Assembly: GCF_016862095.1 (NCBI RefSeq)
Contig: NZ_BOMH01000064.1
Location: forward strand, 1 to 64,000
Direction: 5' to 3'
Length of the DNA: 64,000 nucleotides
DNA from: Actinoplanes cyaneus
GTDB lineage: Bacteria; Actinomycetota; Actinomycetes; Mycobacteriales; Micromonosporaceae
Shown piece after piece: positions 59,037 through 64,000 of this stretch. Made by a program: the position numbers and the translations under genes. The notes under the pieces were generated by a model. That model did no database searches, was not told the DNA's origin, and saw nothing but the letters and a program-made list of their open reading frames with translations. Position 1 is the stretch's first letter. Each line of letters begins with the position of its first letter.

Positions 59037-60302
59037 TCATCGCCGCTGGGCCGGAACCCGCCGGCGCACCGCGACCGGCGCAAGGGTGATCGTCAGCGGC
59101 GCAGCGGGCGCCGGTGTGACCGGAAGTGACCAGTCCATCTTCCACGCGGGGCGCAGCACCGCGGCGAGGTAGGCGAGCCCGCACAGCCACAGCGCCGTGG
59201 TGAGCCCGCCGAAGTTGAGCAGTACCGCTCCCACCAGGCCGCCGACCGGGATGCCGGCCCACGCCCACGCGGTGATCAGCGTCTGCACCCGGCCGCGCAG
59301 TGCCGCCGGGATCAGCTCCACCTGGATCGTCTCCAGCAACGGGTTGAACAGGCCGGACCCGATCCCGGCGAGCGCGTAGACGGCGATCACGGCCTCCGGT
59401 GGCAGCCCGAGCGCGAGCACGATGATCCGGGTCGGGCCGCTGCTCAGGACGCCGATCAGGTACGTGGCGCGGCGCGGTAGCCGAGCCCCGAACCCGGCCG
59501 ACGCGAGCGCGGACGCGATGGAGGCGAGCCCGACCGTGCTCAGCGCGAGCCCGACGACTGTCGCGTCGTGACCCCCGGCTCGTGCCCAGACCGGCAGCAG
59601 CACCGCCATCAGCGCCTGATCGAGCAGGTTGGTGACGACGAACATCGCGGTCAGCGCGCGGAGCGGCGAGTGGGCGCGCAGGAACGCCGTCCCGGTGCGC
59701 AGGCGGTCGAAGTAGGACTCGTCGTCGCGTCCGCGGTCCCGCACCGGATCGGTGACCGTCATAGTCACGATGAGTGTGGCTACACCGAGCATGGCCGCCG
59801 CTACCCACAGTGCGCGATCGCCGCCGAGGGTGGCCACGAGCCAGCCGGCCATCGCCGTCCCGGCCGCGGTCGCGGTCCGTTCGACGGCCGTGGCCAGGCC
59901 GACCCCGCGTACCGTCGACTGCCCGGCGTCCGCGGCGGCGAACGGTACCAGCAGCCGTTTCGCGGCGCTGGCCGGTCCGTCGGCACAGCCCACGACCAGC
60001 AGCATCAGGGTGAGCAGCCAGAGCGGGGGAGTGCCGAACAGGGCGGGGATCACCAGCACTGACGCCGAGGTGATGTCCCCGGTCGCGCTGATCCGGCGAG
60101 GGCCGATCCGGTCCAGCAGCGGCCCGGCCAGCCATTGCGTGAACGCGTACGGGAGCACCTGGCAGGCGACCACCAGGCCGGTCTGCGCGGCGCTGCCGGT
60201 GCGATCCAGGACCAGCCATGGGACGGCGACGGTGAGCAGGCGGTTCGCGGAGAGCGTGCAGGCCTGCGAACTCAGAACTCCGGACAGTCCGCGCCATCTC
60301 AC
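59037..60302 (-). CDS. MFS transporter (421 aa)
   Basis: A twelve-helix major facilitator of the exporter type. The N-terminus (SANRLLTVAVPWLVLDRTGS) resembles MFS-3/EntS-like transporters, and LLDRIGPRRISATGD is the loop 2-3 signature. The C-terminus is basic (VRRRVPAQRR). The start is GTG 60302. The substrate is unknown. The gene stands alone, with a 400-base gap upstream. Confidence 0.83.
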   Translation of the reverse strand: MRWRGLSGVLSSQACTLSANRLLTVAVPWLVLDRTGSAAQTGLVVACQVLPYAFTQWLAGPLLDRIGPRRISATGDITSASVLVIPALFGTPPLWLLTLMLLVVGCADGPASAAKRLLVPFAAADAGQSTVRGVGLATAVERTATAAGTAMAGWLVATLGGDRALWVAAAMLGVATLIVTMTVTDPVRDRGRDDESYFDRLRTGTAFLRAHSPLRALTAMFVVTNLLDQALMAVLLPVWARAGGHDATVVGLALSTVGLASIASALASAGFGARLPRRATYLIGVLSSGPTRIIVLALGLPPEAVIAVYALAGIGSGLFNPLLETIQVELIPAALRGRVQTLITAWAWAGIPVGGLVGAVLLNFGGLTTALWLCGLAYLAAVLRPAWKMDWSLPVTPAPAAPLTITLAPVAVRRRVPAQRR

Positions 60303-60704
60303 CCGGCCATCACCGGCGAGAGCCCGGCATTACGGCGCGGCGGGACCGCGTGATCGATCAAGGGCGCCATCGAAACATCCTTCGGCAAAAGGCGAGGCGG
60401 TTCCTTCGCACCGTAGATGCCGATGGCCACGGCAGGTAGTCGCCGATCGATGACCGGATAGCCGGTATCTGCGATCACCGGCCATCGGATGATCGGTTAT
60501 CGCGGACGCTTATCGCAGGTCAGGACGCCGAAGGTCAACTTCGGAGAGGCGCGTTTATCGGCTACTCCGCTCGCTGAATTGATGTTCCCGAAGTCGCACA
60601 GTGAGTCCGTCGTTCGCGTGTTCTCCGTCTTGACTGCTGCGAATCCGCGTGAAGGGACATTCGATGACCTTGGCGGATCGGACGGGTCGGACGGGTCGGG
60701 GAGA
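60303..60704. promoter_or_regulatory. Gene-free region upstream of the MFS gene
   Basis: No convincing gene is seen in this 402-base gap. The promoter of the MFS gene must lie here. The stretch 60430-60560 has several related motifs (gatagccggtatctgcgatc, ggttatcgcgg, gcttatcgcagg, gtttatcggc) that look like degenerate operator repeats. A short tandem repeat (gacgggtcg) at about 60678-60700 follows the small Pro-rich gene. Confidence 0.35.
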
Positions 60705-60902
60705 TCAGGCGGGTTCGGGTTCCGGCTCGGTCGCGGGCTCCGGCTCGGCGGGCACGGGCGAGATCGGCGGCATCGGCTCGGCCGGCGCGGGCGGCAGATC
60801 CGGGTTGTAGGGGTCCAGCTCACCCGGATCGTCGGGAATCGGCGCTCCCGGGTCCAGGGGTGGGTAGCGGTCCGGGTCGGACGGCAGTCGCTCGATCGGC
60901 AT
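60705..60902 (-). CDS. Small Pro/Glu-rich protein (65 aa)
   Basis: The chain opens MPIERLPSDPDRYPPLDPGA and ends in PVPAEPEPATEPEPEPA, with about a third of its residues proline. ATG 60902 follows aaggggagcccc, a good ribosome-binding site; the longer frame upstream is less likely. No family is recognised. It is probably disordered. The codon-position pattern and ribosome-binding site favour a real gene. Confidence 0.6.
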   Translation of the reverse strand: MPIERLPSDPDRYPPLDPGAPIPDDPGELDPYNPDLPPAPAEPMPPISPVPAEPEPATEPEPEPA

Positions 60903-61002
60903 CGGGGCTCCCCTTCTCGCCAGACGCCTCGCCCGCACCGGGACGAGGCGTACTGGAACCGTTTCAAGATCGATTTACCCGACAGCGTCCGAGGCCAAAC
61001 CG

Positions 61003-61674
61003 TCAGGCCAGGTCACCCTCGTCGCTGAGCGCGTCGGCGACCGGGGTGGCACCCGCGTTGAACCGGATCGTCCGCCGGATCGTCGCCGGCTCCTGCAGCG
61101 TCCGGGCGATCACCGCCGCGACATCCGCCCTGCTCACCGACCCTGCCGTGGCACCCTGGCTGGCAGTCTCGATCCGCCCGGTCGCCGGCTCGGCCGTCAG
61201 CCGGCTCGGCCCGAGGATCGTCCAGTCCAGCTGGGTCCGCTCCAGGTAGGCGTCCGCGGCGGCCTTCGCCTCCGCGTAGGGGAAGAAGCCGCTGTCCTCG
61301 GGGACCCCGTGATCGAGCTGCGACCCGAAGTAGGAAACCATGACATAGCGCTGCACGCCGGCGAGTGCCGCCGCCTCCATCGACCGGATCGCAGCGTCCC
61401 GGTCCACCGCGTACGTCCGCGCCGGGCTGCCGCCACCGGCCCCGGCCGACCAGACGATCGCGTCGTGCCCGCGGACCAGCTCCGCCAGCTCCTCGACACC
61501 GAGCTGCTCGACATCCGCGACCAGCGGATCCGCCCCTGACTCCGCGACCTCGGCACGATGCTCCGGATTGCGGATCACCGCGCTCACCTGATGACCGGAT
61601 TCGATCAGCAGCCGCAGCAACAGCAGCGCGACCTTCCCGTGCCCGCCCACAACCAGAACCCGCGCATTCTCCAT
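61003..61674 (-). CDS. NAD(P)H-binding atypical SDR, YwnB/BVR-B-like (223 aa)
   Basis: A Rossmann protein with the N-terminal motif VLVVGGHGKVALLLLRLL and the mid-chain IVWSAGAGGGSP. The segments YVMVSYFGS and WTILGPSRLT match the NmrA/YwnB-type group. The classical YxxxK is replaced by FPYAEAKAAAD, a plausible Y-x-x-x-K variant. Such proteins act as NAD(P)H-dependent reductases or redox sensors. The specific role is unknown. Confidence 0.85.
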   Translation of the reverse strand: MENARVLVVGGHGKVALLLLRLLIESGHQVSAVIRNPEHRAEVAESGADPLVADVEQLGVEELAELVRGHDAIVWSAGAGGGSPARTYAVDRDAAIRSMEAAALAGVQRYVMVSYFGSQLDHGVPEDSGFFPYAEAKAAADAYLERTQLDWTILGPSRLTAEPATGRIETASQGATAGSVSRADVAAVIARTLQEPATIRRTIRFNAGATPVADALSDEGDLA

Positions 61675-61818
61675 GCCCGCGACGCTACCGCCACTCCTGG
61701 CAAACCAGGCGCGGCGAGGGCCGGGCGCGCCGGTTCATCTCCACCCGATTCTTCGGCGTACGGCGGGGAGCCGCGGCCCGGCGACGACCTCGTCACGGCG
61801 CCGGGCGGCGGCTCGCAG

Positions 61819-62760
61819 TCACGCCTTGACGATCGGCTTGAGTGCCTCGCCCACCGACGTGACCAGACCCGGCCGGTGGCCGTTGCGGACCAGGTTGATC
61901 GTGATGCCGTCGACGCCCGCGCCGATCACCTTCTCGTGCAACTGGTCGGCGACCTGCTCCGCCGTACCGAGGAAGGCCCTGTTCCGCCGATCCTCCGGGA
62001 TCGTCTCGCCGAGCTCCCGCACCTCCTGCTCGGACTCGCCGACCATGCCCATCACCAGGAAGCTCGTCTTCAGCGTGGACGGGTCGCGGCCGACCTCCTC
62101 GCAGCGCTCGCGCAGCACCTGCACCTTGCGGCCCAGGTCCTCCACGTCGCAGATGATGTTCATGTGGTCGGCGAAGCGGGCCGCCAGGCGGAACGTCTTC
62201 TGCTCGCCGGAGCCGCCCAGCATGATCGGGATGGTGGGCCGCACCCGCGGGTTGTTCATCGCGCCCCGCGCCACGTACCACTTGCCCTCGAACGTCGCCA
62301 CCTCGCCCTTGAGCATCGGCGTGATGATCGTCAGGGCCTCCTCGAGCCGCTCGAAGCGCTGGCCGAACGTGCCGAACTCGAAGCCGAGCTCGTGGTGCTC
62401 ACGCTCGAACCAGCCCGCGCCGATGCCCAGCACCGCGCGGCCCTTGGAGACCACGTCGAGAGTGGTCACGGTCTTGGCGAGAAAGGCAGGATTGCGGTAC
62501 GTCACACCGGTGACCAGCGTCGACAGCTGGATCGTCGAGGTGACCGACGCAAGCGCTCCCAGCGTCGTGTAGGACTCCAGCATGTTGTCCTCCGGCGCGC
62601 CGATGCCGGGAAGCTGGTAGAAGTGGTCCATCACGAGCACGGTGTCGAAGCCGGCTGCCTCGGCCTCCTTGGCCTGCGCCGCGACCGTGTCGAACAGCTG
62701 ATCGTTCGGGACTCCCGGGTAGGTGAAATTCGGGATCTGATAGCCGAGCCGGATCGTCAT
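61819..62760 (-). CDS. F420-dependent LLM-class oxidoreductase (313 aa)
   Basis: A luciferase-like enzyme: RLGYQIPNFTYPGVPND at the start, TVLVMDHFYQLPG near residue 47-60, GIGAGWFEREHHELGFEF near 110-127, IPIMLGGSGEQKTFRLAARF near 175-195 and DGITINLV near the C-terminus. The family reduces or oxidises diverse substrates with F420 or FMN. ATG 62760 follows ggggacggc; the open frame extends 11 codons further. An inverted repeat 41-58 bases upstream could be its operator. It is the second LLM enzyme of the window and differs clearly from the one at 26233. Confidence 0.86.
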   Translation of the reverse strand: MTIRLGYQIPNFTYPGVPNDQLFDTVAAQAKEAEAAGFDTVLVMDHFYQLPGIGAPEDNMLESYTTLGALASVTSTIQLSTLVTGVTYRNPAFLAKTVTTLDVVSKGRAVLGIGAGWFEREHHELGFEFGTFGQRFERLEEALTIITPMLKGEVATFEGKWYVARGAMNNPRVRPTIPIMLGGSGEQKTFRLAARFADHMNIICDVEDLGRKVQVLRERCEEVGRDPSTLKTSFLVMGMVGESEQEVRELGETIPEDRRNRAFLGTAEQVADQLHEKVIGAGVDGITINLVRNGHRPGLVTSVGEALKPIVKA

Positions 62761-62800
62761 GCCGTCCCCAGTTCCAGGTAAGAGTGCTCTCACTGAGTAA

Positions 62801-62818
62801 TGTAAGAGCCAACTTACA
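62801..62818. promoter_or_regulatory. Inverted repeat upstream of the F420 enzyme gene
   Basis: tgtaag-agccaa-cttaca is a perfect 6-bp inverted repeat with a 6-base spacer. Its size and composition resemble TetR-family operators that often precede such genes. No TetR gene is in the window. The rest of the 62761-63076 gap holds the start region of the gene at 63077 and nothing else recognisable. Confidence 0.45.
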
Positions 62819-63076
62819 CCGCTGCAAGCGGAGACGACCGGCGAGTTCCGCGAGATGCCTCATCCCGATCGCGACCTGCGGTTATCCTCGATCGTCCGAA
62901 GTCAGGGACTGATCGCCGAGGGCAGCGGCGACGCCGAGCATGACCCTCGAACTGCCGAGCGCCTGTCTGAGTCCTGAGTGGTGTTCAGCGCCGCGTGGCG
63001 ATCGTCATGCCGTGCTGGCTTCAGAGTCCGCGAGCCGGGCGGGCATGATGAGATCTCCATCGATCGGAGGAGCATC

Positions 63077-64000
63077 GTGCGCCGACACGACACCACGCCC
63101 GCCGCAGTGCCGACCCGGGTCGCTCCGCCGTCTCCGCGGCGGCCCGCCACCGGCCCTTCGGGTAACGCGGCGCAGATCCTCGCGCTGCAGCGGACGGTCG
63201 GCAACGCGGCCGTCGGCCGGCTGATCACGCCGGTGCAGCGTGCCGTCACGGTCGGGGGTGAGGCCGTCGACGATCCGGTGGCCCTGCTCGCCACCAAGCA
63301 GAATGATGGGCTGCTCAGCGGCATGGGTCGCGCCGTGCTGGGGTGGGCCGCGGGCGGCAAGGCCACGCTCGCCGCCACCGACGTGGACGACCTGGTGATC
63401 CAGGTCGAGCGGATCGCGGCGATGGCGTCGCTGGCCGGATCGATCCTCTCCTCGGGCATTCTCGGGCGCAAGACGATGAGCCGTTCCGGTACGGCGTTCA
63501 GCGGCTCGAACGACCAGGGCAACGACACGGCGCTGGCGGTGAACGTGCTGGACAACCGGAGCGGCGCGTACGACAGCGACCGCCTCGTCCACGAGTCGCT
63601 CACCGACCGGGACCGCGGCAGCTTCAGCGTGGCGGTGGAACGCCCCACCGGCGACGACATGGTCCGGGACCAGTTGCTCGAGGACCGGTCCCGGCCGCGA
63701 CCGGACGTCCCGCTGTCCGGGCCGGAGCAGCAGGAGATCCTGGAGATGTCGGGCGGCGACGCCACGATGCTGCGGCTGCTCACCGAGCGCAAGCTTGAGG
63801 AGAAGTTCGACATGCACGGCGAGACGCTCCGGCTCAACCAGGCGGTGTTCAAGGAGCGGGTCCAGAACACCATCATGGCCATCATGTCCCGGCCCGGCGC
63901 CGACGTCGCGACCCGGGCGGACGGCGGCGGGTACGAGTCCTCGGTCCCCGCCGACGTCATCCCGCCGGGCCCCGGCGGCTTCACCACCCTGATCTTCCCC
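63077..64000 (+). CDS. LQRTVGN-motif protein, possible contractile-injection-system cargo (partial, >308 aa)
   Basis: The frame starts at GTG 63077 behind ggaggagcatc and runs off the window end. A Pro/Arg-rich leader (about 1-30) is followed by ILALQRTVGNAAVGRLI and VQRAV (about 33-55). This motif is typical of actinobacterial proteins with DUF4157-like or eCIS-cargo N-termini. The rest (LVIQVERIAAMASLAGSIL, DSDRLVHESLTDRDRG, VFKERVQNTIMAIMSRPGAD) is not a family I recognise. The C-terminus, where a toxin or enzyme domain would be, lies outside the window. Confidence 0.75.
   Translation, partial: MRRHDTTPAAVPTRVAPPSPRRPATGPSGNAAQILALQRTVGNAAVGRLITPVQRAVTVGGEAVDDPVALLATKQNDGLLSGMGRAVLGWAAGGKATLAATDVDDLVIQVERIAAMASLAGSILSSGILGRKTMSRSGTAFSGSNDQGNDTALAVNVLDNRSGAYDSDRLVHESLTDRDRGSFSVAVERPTGDDMVRDQLLEDRSRPRPDVPLSGPEQQEILEMSGGDATMLRLLTERKLEEKFDMHGETLRLNQAVFKERVQNTIMAIMSRPGADVATRADGGGYESSVPADVIPPGPGGFTTLIFP

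Noticed and set aside
60489..61028. 179-codon plus-strand frame in the gap upstream of the MFS gene
   Set aside because: Low-complexity Gly/Arg-rich translation and no ribosome-binding site; partly antisense to the small Pro-rich gene.

Overview
The window is a high-GC actinobacterial chromosome segment (mostly G/C at third codon positions, frequent GTG/TTG starts, 1-4 base start/stop overlaps). F420-dependent oxidoreductases, a SigK/RskA/fasciclin unit, STAS/ATPase partner-switching proteins, STM4014/STM4015 proteins and a rifamycin-associated element suggest Micromonosporaceae, perhaps Actinoplanes or a relative. This placement is an inference; there is no rRNA or other taxonomic marker here. 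I saw no tRNA, CRISPR array or intact transposase.

Layout. 1-777: GC-rich tandem and palindromic repeats. 778-8145 (-): a four-gene ABC export operon (two ATPases, two FtsX-type permeases). 8185-10128: a divergent AraC regulator and MFS efflux pump. 10162-13042: decayed DNA, with a truncated and frameshifted NRPS-like A-PCP-SDR gene and the stub of a large secreted protein. 13093-14188: two small unknown proteins. 14157-17500 (-): a rifamycin-resistance operon in which a 19-bp RAE palindrome precedes a rifamycin glycosyltransferase and the RNA polymerase-rescuing motor HelR. 17532-18522: a truncated DHFR-like remnant and a DUF1304 membrane protein. 18561-20851: sigK-rskA, a fasciclin lipoprotein with a matching SigK-type promoter, and a 53-codon stub of a molybdopterin oxidoreductase. 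20852-27679: housekeeping and stress enzymes (SelO, esterase, hemerythrin, nitronate monooxygenase-like, F420-dependent oxidoreductase).

27881-32603 is a partner-switching island: two STAS-ATPase fusions, a stand-alone STAS protein and a sigma factor fused to a STAS domain, interleaved with a DUF2231-Rieske protein, a ChaB protein and a PAS-like remnant. None of its four STAS domains keeps the usual phospho-acceptor serine. 32800-39430: MFS exporter, GT2, secreted sialidase, aldehyde dehydrogenase.

39542-49530 is an eight-gene, translationally coupled glycan operon: a carbamoyltransferase, five glycosyltransferase activities, an SDR, and a complete ADP-D-glycero-D-manno-heptose pathway compressed into two fusion proteins (GmhB-GT9 and GmhA-HldE). 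Its product is unknown and it is the best candidate here for an undescribed system, followed by the partner-switching island. 49539-56816: DHFR-like protein, RCK-sandwich K+ channel, DUF6745 pair, and STM4014/STM4015. 57126-64000: M4 metalloprotease with an emfourin-type inhibitor, SRPBCC protein, MFS exporter, small Pro-rich protein, NAD(P)H-binding protein, second F420 enzyme, and the start of a protein with the LQRTVGN motif of contractile-injection-system-associated proteins.
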